Positions 55,164 to 63,461 of a stretch of DNA of 64,000 bases are shown here, piece after piece. Below the pieces are notes generated by a model. It had not been told where the DNA came from. It ran no database searches and saw only the letters and a list, made by a program, of their open reading frames with translations. Position 1 is the first letter of the stretch, and each line of letters begins with the position of its first letter. The DNA comes from Flagellimonas sp. S3867 (lineage in GTDB: Bacteria; Bacteroidota; Bacteroidia; Flavobacteriales; Flavobacteriaceae): the NCBI RefSeq assembly GCF_014698935.1, contig NZ_JACVMN010000003.1:428590-492589 (forward strand). The letters run 5' to 3'. The position numbers and the translations under genes were made by a program.

Positions 55164-56387
55164 TCAATAGTTTAACCAATCGATGATTTTGTTTTCTATT
55201 TCAGAGTAAATGCTTTCATCTGGAATGTGCTTAGTCTTTTTTAATACATGATAATCTTTCAAATTATTAAAGAGTTCTATACTTCTACCAAGAACTTTGT
55301 GTCCTGGAAAAAACACATCCATATCCGCTGCCATTATAAATGTTGGCGAATTAAAGTGAATTAGATTTTCTTTCTTCAATAAAGGTGGTCTTCTATAATC
55401 CATTTTGGTACCTAGAAGAATGTTTTTCTGGAACAAAATATCATCTTCCTTCTTCGTCATATAAAAAGCATCCATGAATTGGACTAAGCTCTTTTCTGTT
55501 TTTGTTACTAAAAACTTAAGCAAGGGAAAAGTCAGTTTACTCATTGAGTTCAAAAAATCACCATTGACAATACCTGCGGGAACAACTAAAATGACCTTAT
55601 TAATTCTTTCAGGTGCAAATTGAATCAGTTTTTGTAGTAAAAAAGCGCCATAAGAAATTCCAACAAAACATGCATTTTCAATCTTTAGACATATTAGGAC
55701 CTCTTCCAGCCATTTTCCATAATCATCATTTTTAGCGGATAATCTAGTTTCAGCACTTTTGGTTGTTTGACCTATAGTGTCTAAAGCATAGATTCTGAAA
55801 TTTTTTGATATTCCTTGAATTGCCTCTAAGGATATTGGAGCACCGGCATTGATTCCATGTAATATCACTACAGGCGGATTGTGAACATCGCCAGAGGCAA
55901 GAATATGTGTTCTGCCTGCAAATGTATCTACATAGATATCTTCTGTTGGGATTTTTAAACTTTTTTGTTTCTTGTTATATAGCTTTAAAAGTTCAGTTTT
56001 GACATGGTCGCTTTTGTAGATTGATGATGATATGAATTTTTTTTGAAATGGGTTTGACCTATATACTTCCCCCTTGTTTTTTAATAGAATACAGGCTTCC
56101 TTCCAATGAGGTAATCGGTCGACCTCGATTGTTATAATCTTAATTTCTTTTGCTATTGATTCAGATTTCTTTATTACTTCAAGATGAGCTTCGCTATGAA
56201 AAAACCTTCTCATATCTCCCTCATTCCTCCATAGAGTCATGGCGTAATGCTTTGTCCAAAAACCTTTTTTCTTAAACTCAATATACGGTGAGATTTTCAG
56301 CTGATTTGCTATATGTAGAGCTAAAAAAGACAGTTTAAAAAAACTTAAAGGAGATTTTAGTTCTATAGAAGTTATACTAACTTTCAT
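55164..56387 (-). CDS. Fusion of monooxygenase-like domain and alpha/beta hydrolase
   Basis: 407 residues from MKVSITSIELKSPL. Residues about 1-105 resemble the ferredoxin-like fold of antibiotic-biosynthesis or spheroidene monooxygenase relatives (FFKLSFLALHIANQL, FWTKHYAMTLWRNEGDMRRF, FHSEAHLEVIKKS). Residues about 150-407 are an alpha/beta hydrolase with ILHGINAG, nucleophile elbow GISYGAFLL, acid in AADMDVFFPG and His in KKTKHIPDESI. No heme or metal ligand is obvious in the first domain. Last intact gene of the minus-strand block. The AT-rich composition fits its neighbours, not the integrase. Confidence 0.75.
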   Translation of the reverse strand: MKVSITSIELKSPLSFFKLSFLALHIANQLKISPYIEFKKKGFWTKHYAMTLWRNEGDMRRFFHSEAHLEVIKKSESIAKEIKIITIEVDRLPHWKEACILLKNKGEVYRSNPFQKKFISSSIYKSDHVKTELLKLYNKKQKSLKIPTEDIYVDTFAGRTHILASGDVHNPPVVILHGINAGAPISLEAIQGISKNFRIYALDTIGQTTKSAETRLSAKNDDYGKWLEEVLICLKIENACFVGISYGAFLLQKLIQFAPERINKVILVVPAGIVNGDFLNSMSKLTFPLLKFLVTKTEKSLVQFMDAFYMTKKEDDILFQKNILLGTKMDYRRPPLLKKENLIHFNSPTFIMAADMDVFFPGHKVLGRSIELFNNLKDYHVLKKTKHIPDESIYSEIENKIIDWLNY

Positions 56388-56489
56388 AATGGCTGTATTT
56401 ATCAAATCTCATCACTAGTACTTTTTGTCTCGTTTGGTCAAACTAGTATTCTTTATTTAAATAATGTCTATTAGCATTTCTGTGCATCT

Positions 56490-57085
56490 TTATAAGCCCA
56501 AGAATTCCTTTAATAAAATCCAAACTGCAATAGCCCCACCATGCGTTAGTGCTTTAATTGCTACCGCAGGATTAGGTTTTGTTGGTTCAAAATGTTCTTC
56601 AGTATATATTTTGTTATCATTTATACTGTTTAGCACTTTTTTTAATTTTGATATGTTATTCCAATCGCCTCTAAATAATACTATTCCTTCTGCATTAATT
56701 ACATAAACCATATTAGGGTGTGATCCATAAGTTTTATGAAAAAGTCCATCAATAGAATCTACAAGCACCGTTCTATTATCGTTATAAAGTTTTTGAACTT
56801 TCCGTACTTCAATAATTTTGTCAGTCAATGATTCATGACTTTTAACTCTTTCTCCTGGATGTGCTTCTCTAACATAAACCATTAGAAAATTAACTTCAGG
56901 ACACATTTCCCTAAAAATTTCCATTTTTGGCACGCATTTGACGTACATAGGACAAGTATTACTACCTGTTTCAATAACCATAGGCTTATAATTCAATGAA
57001 GAAAGAGGTGTTTTTACACCATCTAGACCATACAAATCAATACTATATATTTATCTCCGGCTTTGGGTCCATAAAAATTACGCAT
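56490..57085 (-). pseudogene. Deiodinase-like thioredoxin-fold protein, N-terminus frameshifted
   Basis: The frame 57035-56490 codes for a thioredoxin-like domain with the deiodinase pattern: GSNTCPMYVKCVP with Cys at the selenocysteine position, VNFLMVYVREAHPGE and VDSIDGLFHKTYGSHPNM. It has no ATG and would start at TTG in mid-domain. Just upstream an ATG at 57085 reads MRNFYGPKAGDK in another frame, exactly the kind of N-terminus that family members have; the frames switch in the TATATA stretch around 57045. The likely reading is a one-base indel. It may be a real defect, a sequence error or a rarely used frameshift. A C-terminal hydrophobic tail (AIAVWILLKEFLGL) may anchor it. Confidence 0.6.
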
Positions 57086-57213
57086 ATCATAATATTCTGG
57101 TTTAAAGTTTTTGTAATTGTATTTGTTTTTTTTGTTTTCATCATTCGTACAAAATTGCATTTAACTGATTTTATGCTTTCGGACTTAATTTGTTAGACCA
57201 TTATTATGATTAA

Positions 57214-57657
57214 CTAGGTTGTCTTTTCACATTCAATTTTCAACATATCAACCCAATTTTGCATTCCCTTTTCTATGGCCATTTTTAATTGCCTTTTAAA
57301 TAGTTTCGCCAAAAAGCCATTCATACTTTCCGACACATTAACTATTGTTCCCCCATCAATGTCTATTAATTTCCAATTATGTACGGCTAATAGACCAAGT
57401 GTTTTTCCTGCCCACCCAAAATTTTCAAAGGGTTCTATTGTATGAATGGTTGAATTGATTTTTGTTCCACCCGATCTCCAGATAAAAGTTGAATTCAACC
57501 CGAATTCTCCTTTTAATTTGGAACTGGTAACATCGCTTTGCCAAGTTGACCATTGGTCAATATTGATCAAAACTTCCCAAACATTTTCAGGAGAGGCATT
57601 TATTAAAACTATTTTGTTACTGACTACTGGCGCAGATATGTCTATGGTTTTGTTCAT
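57214..57657 (-). CDS. SRPBCC family protein
   Basis: 147 residues with the helix-grip fold pattern of polyketide cyclase/START-like proteins (INASPENVWEVLINIDQWST, then WQSDV, IEPFENFGWAGKTLGLLAVH, and a long C-terminal helix MAIEKGMQNWVDMLKIE). The fold binds hydrophobic ligands. It begins 3 bp after the glycosyltransferase stop, so the two are cotranscribed. Confidence 0.85.
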   Translation of the reverse strand: MNKTIDISAPVVSNKIVLINASPENVWEVLINIDQWSTWQSDVTSSKLKGEFGLNSTFIWRSGGTKINSTIHTIEPFENFGWAGKTLGLLAVHNWKLIDIDGGTIVNVSESMNGFLAKLFKRQLKMAIEKGMQNWVDMLKIECEKTT

Positions 57658-57660
57658 GGT

Positions 57661-58911
57661 TTAATTGACAATGAATTTGTATAATGAATCACTGTTTCTT
57701 TCTTCCATCATTTCTTCAGAAACTTGTTTTGCCCTTTCCTTGTAAACATTATTTTGGAAAAGGTCTAATAGCCGGGGTTCCAAATTCTGTCTGTTCATTT
57801 TCTTTATGGCTATTCCTTTTGGCCCGACCCCTAAGTTGTAAATAATATTCTGCCACAGAAATTGGTCTATGATATGAGGTATAATAAGGGAAGAACAACC
57901 ATGTTTTAGCCCTAAGTGTGTAGTGCCCGCCCCACCATGATGAACCACAGCATGAACTTTAGGAAATACAGCATTATATGGGATGCCATGTACAAACTTT
58001 ATCAATTCAGGATTGTATGATTCTGTTTCAATCAAACCGTTAGAAGCTGTATTGATAATTGCCGGAATATGATAGTCTTCTAAAAGGTTTACAATTAATC
58101 TTGTTTTTTCTTCGGGAGCCTCATTCACCATACTCCCAAAAGTGATAAAAAGCACCTTCTTATGTTTAGCAAAAAATGTTTCTAAATCATATGGAAGCTT
58201 GCTTTGTTTTTGAGGCTTCTCTGGATAACCCACTACTTGTACATTCTCTTTCCAATAATCTGGTCTTGGAATAATTGCAGGCGCAACAGTGAAAAGCATT
58301 GGAGTACTCGATAGTATTTTTTTTAGTTGCCTATGCCCTACATCGCGGTATCGCGGTATTTCATTCATTACTGACTTCACATTTCTTATGAATGCGAAAT
58401 TCGCCAAGGTATATGTAATTCTGTTGAAAAATAGACCGTAATTCCTGTTGAAACCAATATGTCCATGATTCTTTGTGTAATGAATTAGGTAAGGTATTGG
58501 ACTTACTAAAATTGTTTTTTGCATATTCTCAACGCTCCAAGCCAATGGATAGATGGATTTAATATTATAGATTACTTTGTCCGGGTTTATTTCTTGTATG
58601 AATTTATGTTGTTGCTTTATAAGGGTTTTATTGATGATTGATGATTTTTTATATAAATGGTAATAAGCTTTTGTTTTTTCCAAAATGGAAGCTTTGCCTC
58701 CCATGGCTATTTTACCGGCACGACTGTCCAATAGTTCAAGAAATTTGGAGTTCAACCCTAAGAACTCAATATCAGATTTTGTAACCATTTCCCTAAATTG
58801 TTCAGGAAAACAGCAAATAGTATTATGTCCTTTTTGCCGCAGCATTTCTGCGATTGTTAAAAAAGGTTCTATATCTCCACGGGTACCGACCGAAATAAGG
58901 AGTACTCTCAT
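57661..58911 (-). CDS. GT1-family glycosyltransferase (UGT-like)
   Basis: 416 residues with two Rossmann-like domains. The N-terminus LISVGTRGDIEPFLTIAEML and the donor motif VHAVVHHGGAGTTHLGLKHG then CSSLIIPHIIDQFLWQ are those of UDP-sugar glycosyltransferases acting on sterols, macrolides, terpenoids or lipids. Donor and acceptor cannot be read. Together with SRPBCC and lipase-like proteins this suggests glycosylation of a hydrophobic molecule. Confidence 0.88.
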   Translation of the reverse strand: MRVLLISVGTRGDIEPFLTIAEMLRQKGHNTICCFPEQFREMVTKSDIEFLGLNSKFLELLDSRAGKIAMGGKASILEKTKAYYHLYKKSSIINKTLIKQQHKFIQEINPDKVIYNIKSIYPLAWSVENMQKTILVSPIPYLIHYTKNHGHIGFNRNYGLFFNRITYTLANFAFIRNVKSVMNEIPRYRDVGHRQLKKILSSTPMLFTVAPAIIPRPDYWKENVQVVGYPEKPQKQSKLPYDLETFFAKHKKVLFITFGSMVNEAPEEKTRLIVNLLEDYHIPAIINTASNGLIETESYNPELIKFVHGIPYNAVFPKVHAVVHHGGAGTTHLGLKHGCSSLIIPHIIDQFLWQNIIYNLGVGPKGIAIKKMNRQNLEPRLLDLFQNNVYKERAKQVSEEMMEERNSDSLYKFIVN

Positions 58912-58932
58912 AGTTCAAAATTTATTGACAGC

Positions 58933-59610
58933 CTAAAATTGGTACACCAAACCTAAGATGAAATCGAATTTATCATCAACATCCATATTGATCTCTTCAT
59001 CGTAATCATTACTAACTCGGCCAACCGCTGCCTTGATATTGAACTTTTTATAAACAGGTGTCTCTAATCCCATACCATATCGTAAAAATCGTTGCCCGTC
59101 TTCTTGATTAAAAGATGCTCCAAAGGTGTCCAGAATTGTAATGTCAAAGTTTCTTTTAGTTATACTGCCATAGGTATACACTAGTATATTTTTCTTTTTT
59201 CCAAGCACCAAACCTAAGTTAATTCCATAGCCAAATTGACTATTGTTTTCATACTCAATATCCAATTGATTTCTAGAGTCAGTTTGTGTCAAACCGCCAT
59301 CGGTAATTCCAAATTGAAGTTCAGCTCCAACTAATAATCTATCATTTAACAGCTGCATTCTATATCCCGAAGAAAGTTCAATAACAAACCCCGATTTTTG
59401 ACCAAGCACATCTAGATTGTCAATGAAGGCCCCACCAAATATGTTCTGTGAGCCAAAGCTCAGCCCTACGTGGAATCCATCAAAATATTTATGTATATCT
59501 GATTTTCCCTCTTGATTTTGGGCTACTGAAATAGAAGCAGAAAAAACTATCAATAACAAGCTTGCACGCTTGAATGTTAACTTTCCGTATTTAATTAATT
59601 TTAGATTCAT
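58933..59610 (-). CDS. Outer-membrane beta-barrel protein, unknown function
   Basis: 225 residues from MNLKLIKYGKLTFKR with a signal peptide (ending SISVAQ). The mature part is an eight-stranded-like barrel pattern (FHVGLSFGSQNIFGGAFIDN, GYRMQLLNDRLLVGAELQFG, FGYGINLGLVLGKKKNILVY) and the last residues, FILGLVYQF, end in an aromatic as barrel proteins do. The start at 59610 gives the signal peptide. An operator-like element lies 54 nt upstream, so a transcript for this and the following genes may begin here. Confidence 0.75.
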   Translation of the reverse strand: MNLKLIKYGKLTFKRASLLLIVFSASISVAQNQEGKSDIHKYFDGFHVGLSFGSQNIFGGAFIDNLDVLGQKSGFVIELSSGYRMQLLNDRLLVGAELQFGITDGGLTQTDSRNQLDIEYENNSQFGYGINLGLVLGKKKNILVYTYGSITKRNFDITILDTFGASFNQEDGQRFLRYGMGLETPVYKKFNIKAAVGRVSNDYDEEINMDVDDKFDFILGLVYQF

Positions 59611-59845
59611 GATTTTTATTTTTAGTGATTGTTGGACAAAAATTGTCATATATAATCTATAAAATGCTTCAAGTGATAAGTTGAGACATATTAAATATCA
59701 AACATCAATTGGTCAAAAAGCAAGAGAATTTAGTTTGGTGTAATTATGTACAGTGCTACATTGGATTGGTTTTAAGAAGTTTGGAGCTTGGGTAAATGCA
59801 GAGTACAGAAACTGCATGTACAAAGAACATATAACGGAGGAGGTA
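59611..59845. other. Intergenic region with promoter and operator
   Basis: 235 bp between the broken DUF2834 gene and the barrel gene. On the minus strand AATTTTTG (59644-59637) fits a -7 box with one mismatch, and the shared element lies 19 nt upstream at 59664-59692. No gene seen in the remainder. Confidence 0.5.
59664..59692 (-). promoter_or_regulatory. Shared operator-like element, copy 1
   Basis: 29 nt on the plus strand beginning ATGCTTCAA, with TAAGTTGA in the middle and TATT at the end. 24 of 29 positions equal the element at 61547-61575. It is 19 nt upstream of a -7-like box and 54 nt before the barrel gene start. Probably bound by the HTH regulator at 61664. Confidence 0.65.
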
Positions 59846-60265
59846 CTATTCATGCCTTCCCTCTTTGTTGATTTGAGATTCTTTAAGAAAATGAAATAAA
59901 GGAAAACCTCCTGCCAAACCAAATAACAAAGTAAACAACCAAATGAAGTATAGATATTTTAGATTGAACTTTTTGCTTGATGATAAGACCAAATAAAAAA
60001 GACTAGGACCGTAAAGAAAAGATCAATCGCAAATATTGAGGATATACTGTTTGCAAACATTCCGTTCAGAGTTGCTAGAGGGTCTGCATAAAGTAAGATA
60101 TTACCCATGTCGATGGATTCTATGATAACCAATATTGTTGGTAAAATGAATCCTATTATGGTCAGCAATAAATATATTGTTTTTTTAATTTCTTTCTTAT
60201 TTCTTAATGAACTGTACTTATAATTAAATTTATAAAATAGAAGAGAGATATACTTTTTTAATCAT
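59846..60265 (-). pseudogene. DUF2834 membrane protein, frameshifted
   Basis: One frame (about 60261-59959) codes for YLLLTIIGFILPTILVIIES, FANSISSIFAIDLFFTVLVF and FIWSYHQAKSSI, then stops. A second frame directly after continues with KKFNLKYLYFIWLFTLLFGL, AGGFPLFHFLKE and ends at 59846. Together they give the three membrane helices of a DUF2834 protein. One more A in the AAAAA run after CAAGC would join the frames. The N-terminus may have a further shift: ATG 60265, 4 nt after the lipase gene stop, is in the C-terminal frame but closes after 11 codons. No complete frame remains. Confidence 0.65.
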
Positions 60266-60269
60266 AATT

Positions 60270-61490
60270 CTATCTTAAAGACTCAAACAATTCAAATACA
60301 TCGTTGATATAAAGTATTCCAGTAGTAAAGTGATCTTCACCTTCATAAATGACCCTATCAACATTTGCACTATCAGTTGAAAGATTTTCATATGCCGTTT
60401 CGGAATTTAATGGGAATACTAAATTATCATCTGTACCATAGAAAAATGTAATAGGGTAATTTGGAGTCCAATTGAAAACATCATTATCGCTTATGATATT
60501 CAAGAACTCAATATCTGAACCGTTGACCAATCCATTTCTAAATTCTTCTGTGTACAGGTCTTGAGGATTTTTAGAAATGTCCGTACTAAAAAAATCAAAT
60601 GGGTGGCTTACGTCCTCAATGATAGTAGCGTATGGCTCATTAATATAATCACTCCAATCACGGTTTAAATTATATATCCTATCATAGGAATCAAAAACCC
60701 ACATTGCCAGGCCAGGATAATTGTAATCTTCATTTAGCAACATCATTTCCTGAAAGAAAGCAGAACTATTATAAACGCCAGACGCAGGTGCGCTCATTGT
60801 TACTTCCAAAATTGAATTTTCCTCAATATGTTTTTGCAAAGCCAAGGTGGCAAACCCTCCTTCGGAGTAACCGGTTATAAACAGTTTATCATTTATAATT
60901 AGATTGTCTACAAAATTAAGTCCTTCCTTTACTGCCCTTATCATATCATAAGATGTACTTCCTAAAGTTTTTCTATGCTGAAAAGGGTGTGGGTAATTCC
61001 TAGAAACGCCATACCCCAAATAATCAGGCATTATTACCGCATAATTGGCTGAAGCTAACGTCATTGCAAAAAGAGTGGCAAGTTTTTCAGTATTGTAGCT
61101 CGAAGGAGCGTCATCATCAGTAAGTAGTGTCCCATGCTGATAGGATACCAAAGGAAGGTCAACGCTGTTTTTAGGTATAATCACTAGCCCAGAGACTATA
61201 ATATTGTTTCCATCAACATCTATGGTATTATAAGTGATTTTATAAACTTTTATGTCTTTTAGTTGTCTACTAGTGATAATTGGTGTTAGTCCAGGTTCAT
61301 TTTGACTTACCAAATTTCTAATTTGATTCTCCGATACGGTTGCCAATAACTCCCAACTTTGAAGGTCTTCAAACTTAGGTCCAATTGTCACCACCTCATC
61401 AACATCAACTTCGACACTACAACTTGTAATACTCAATAAGACAGTTACTATTAAAATGACCAAGTGTGCTATTAATCTAATTTTATTCAT
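60270..61490 (-). CDS. Secreted lipase-like alpha/beta hydrolase, lipoprotein
   Basis: 406 residues with a lipobox (LSITSC, C24). The hydrolase fold resembles secretory lipases: VSYQHGTLL, PDYLGYGVSRNYPHPFQHRK, nucleophile elbow TGYSEGGFATLAL (Ser), acid in YGTDDNLVFP and His in EGEDHFTTG. Likely anchored in the periplasm or at the outer membrane. First enzyme gene of the minus-strand block, preceded by the shared operator-like element. Confidence 0.85.
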   Translation of the reverse strand: MNKIRLIAHLVILIVTVLLSITSCSVEVDVDEVVTIGPKFEDLQSWELLATVSENQIRNLVSQNEPGLTPIITSRQLKDIKVYKITYNTIDVDGNNIIVSGLVIIPKNSVDLPLVSYQHGTLLTDDDAPSSYNTEKLATLFAMTLASANYAVIMPDYLGYGVSRNYPHPFQHRKTLGSTSYDMIRAVKEGLNFVDNLIINDKLFITGYSEGGFATLALQKHIEENSILEVTMSAPASGVYNSSAFFQEMMLLNEDYNYPGLAMWVFDSYDRIYNLNRDWSDYINEPYATIIEDVSHPFDFFSTDISKNPQDLYTEEFRNGLVNGSDIEFLNIISDNDVFNWTPNYPITFFYGTDDNLVFPLNSETAYENLSTDSANVDRVIYEGEDHFTTGILYINDVFELFESLR

Positions 61491-61546
61491 GATTGCATTT
61501 ATTTTATGGTTATAAGTTGCAAATATGAAAGAGAGGTAACTATGAA

Positions 61547-61575
61547 ATGCTTCAAACGGTAAGTTGATACCTATT
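61547..61575 (-). promoter_or_regulatory. Shared operator-like element, copy 2
   Basis: 29 nt on the plus strand starting ATGCTTCAA, with TAAGTTGA and TATT as in copy 1 (five differences). It lies 19 nt upstream of a -7-like box (CATATTTG on the minus strand, 61527-61520) and 56 nt before the lipase gene, the same geometry as copy 1. Confidence 0.65.
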
Positions 61576-61663
61576 GTTCAGTATGAAAAAGGCTTATCCT
61601 ATAAATTGAGTCTTTGAATTAAGTAGATAATGGGGGAGGGGTATTCTTTGAGGTAATTTTGTT

Positions 61664-62818
61664 TTAAAATTGTGACTTTTGAAATTCTTTTGGAGATTGC
61701 CCCACATAACCTTTGAATATTCTATTTAAACTGGCCTTGGAGTTAAAACCACTTTCAATTCCCAATGCTAAAATGGTGTATTTTCGGTTTTTGGGATTAG
61801 AAAGTAAATTTTTAAAATGCTCAACCCGATAATGGTTTACATAATCGTAAAACGATTTCTTTGATATAGTATTAATTGTTTGGGATACTTTATGAGTGGT
61901 AACTCCCAATTGTGTAGCAATTTCATCGATTTTCAGTTGCGGCTCTAAATAAATTTCATCAATTTCAAAAAACCTTTTAATCGCTATATGTAAGTTATTC
62001 ATTTCATCCTCGGAAAGTGATGAAGATTTATATTTAGAGGTAGAATGAGCTATGTTTTTTTTCTCTGATTTATCTCTAATGCTTAAGTCTGTTCCATTTT
62101 GTTTTAAGTAGTTCTCATACTCCGTTAAAGTATATTGTCTAATACCATTGTAACATAAATAAAATAAAGAAATTATAATAGAAGCATAAACAATCAAATA
62201 AAGGGCGTCCAGACTACCTATATGCAAAAAACTAAAAGCTAAAGATAGTAACAAGATTGAGAGGTTATTTATAAAATAAACCCATGTAAAATTCCGCAGC
62301 CAAGTCAAGCTAATGGTTTCAATATAGGAATAATCATTCTTTAGATTTTTACGATATTCCTTCAATTTTTTCAAATACCACAGTAGAGCAAAGAACACAA
62401 AAATATTACCTCCCCTATAAAAAAATTGATAAAATAAAGAGGGTGTTTTATGTTGAATTTCCAATTTATCACCATTATAATTAGTCAAAAAAGTAAAGTC
62501 AACGAAAATAAAAATAGTGAAGGCTATTGCGAAAGAACCAAACCACCACCATTTTTTCTTTAATTTATTATCATCACTTATAAGGAGCATTGAATAAGTT
62601 AGAAAAGCAGGGACGATATAAAAACTTGGTAATTTTTCTAGAATAAAATTGAAATCATTAAGCCCATTACTAATCCATAAATTACTTATAAAAATAGTGC
62701 TGATGAGGATTATTGTAAGAATAAGCATATAGTCGCTTAACACCTTCCCTTTTTTTTGAATGATGAATAAAAGGAAAATGGCAAGAATACCGATACCGAT
62801 GATATTGATGAAAATCAT
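61664..62818 (-). CDS. AraC-type regulator with N-terminal multi-pass membrane domain
   Basis: 384 residues: seven hydrophobic segments in residues 1-225, a charged linker and an AraC-type HTH (about 280-384, KIDEIATQLGVTTHKVSQTI, FYDYVNHYRVEHFKNLL, ILALGIESGFNSKASLNRIF, GQSPKEFQK). It is the first gene of the minus-strand block and the only regulator in the island, so it is the likely reader of the two 29-nt elements. Same layout as the regulator at 32703, but clearly divergent. Confidence 0.87.
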   Translation of the reverse strand: MIFINIIGIGILAIFLLFIIQKKGKVLSDYMLILTIILISTIFISNLWISNGLNDFNFILEKLPSFYIVPAFLTYSMLLISDDNKLKKKWWWFGSFAIAFTIFIFVDFTFLTNYNGDKLEIQHKTPSLFYQFFYRGGNIFVFFALLWYLKKLKEYRKNLKNDYSYIETISLTWLRNFTWVYFINNLSILLLSLAFSFLHIGSLDALYLIVYASIIISLFYLCYNGIRQYTLTEYENYLKQNGTDLSIRDKSEKKNIAHSTSKYKSSSLSEDEMNNLHIAIKRFFEIDEIYLEPQLKIDEIATQLGVTTHKVSQTINTISKKSFYDYVNHYRVEHFKNLLSNPKNRKYTILALGIESGFNSKASLNRIFKGYVGQSPKEFQKSQF

Positions 62819-63283
62819 AGTATATACTCTATTTGCATGGAAATTTTAAAATCAATTAAAGGGATTTTGGTTATAAATAAGTTTTAAAGAATACCCATTA
62901 CACTTTTAAATATAGCCAATATGTCTAAAGGTTTGATGTAAATAGGTATTAGCCCTTAAAAATAACACTATTGAGACTGTGGTTTGCTTTTTCTTTTTTC
63001 CGTTCGATCAACCGTTTTATGGAATTATGCTTTGAATAGGAAAAAAGTTGGACTCTCAAAAAATGACTATTTACTTGAAAAATTAGTTCCACAAAAAGAA
63101 CCTTTTTCGGAGCTTTTAATCCTTTAGGTAAGTAGTAATAAACCCCACCTTTATCCATACTAATTCTGTTACAAACTTTCTTTCTTTAGATGGACTGGCC
63201 TTATTGCTTTCGAACTGGAAAAAAATGGTTAAATTTAGGGTCAAATAAGTTCATTTAAAATCCAAGTGCGATCCGGCTGGCAT
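62819..63283. other. Region upstream of the island regulator, no convincing gene
   Basis: AT-rich. AATATGTCT near 62920 equals part of the reverse complement of element copy 1 (59664-59692) and could be a half site for autoregulation. A frame of 69 codons (63158-62949, minus) has an ATG but no recognisable features, and I do not count it as a gene. Confidence 0.4.
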
Positions 63284-63293
63284 TTCGGTGCGC
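63284..63293 (+). repeat. TTCGGTGCGC, right-end copy of the possible arm site
   Basis: Exact 10-nt match to 52556-52565, in the same orientation. It lies 61 bp inside the first right attachment copy. Confidence 0.45.
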
Positions 63294-63354
63294 ACCTAGA
63301 ATTAATAAAGTTATAACTTTCTGAATATCAGATGGATAATTGAGGTATAACGAC

Positions 63355-63368
63355 CCCTCCGTGGTCAC
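63355..63368 (+). repeat. Second copy of the tRNA-Arg 3' end (attachment-like)
   Basis: CCCTCCGTGGTCAC, 14 nt identical to the tRNA tail. A hairpin (AAATCAAG 63393-63400 with CTTGATTT 63405-63412) follows, resembling a tRNA terminator. It is probably the scar of another integration at the same site. Confidence 0.65.
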
Positions 63369-63461
63369 GAATAAACCAAAATGCTTCGCGTCAAATCAAG
63401 TTTACTTGATTTTGTTAGTGGAGCTTTTTGATTTTAAAAACGGAGCTTTGTATGGATATTA

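Noticed and set aside
59713..59922. 69-codon minus-strand frame next to the DUF2834 remnant
   Set aside because: It runs out of frame over the DUF2834 third helix; the real coding signal is in the neighbouring frame.
62949..63158. 69-codon minus-strand frame in the island
   Set aside because: No signal, domain or neighbour relation; kept only as part of the intergenic description.
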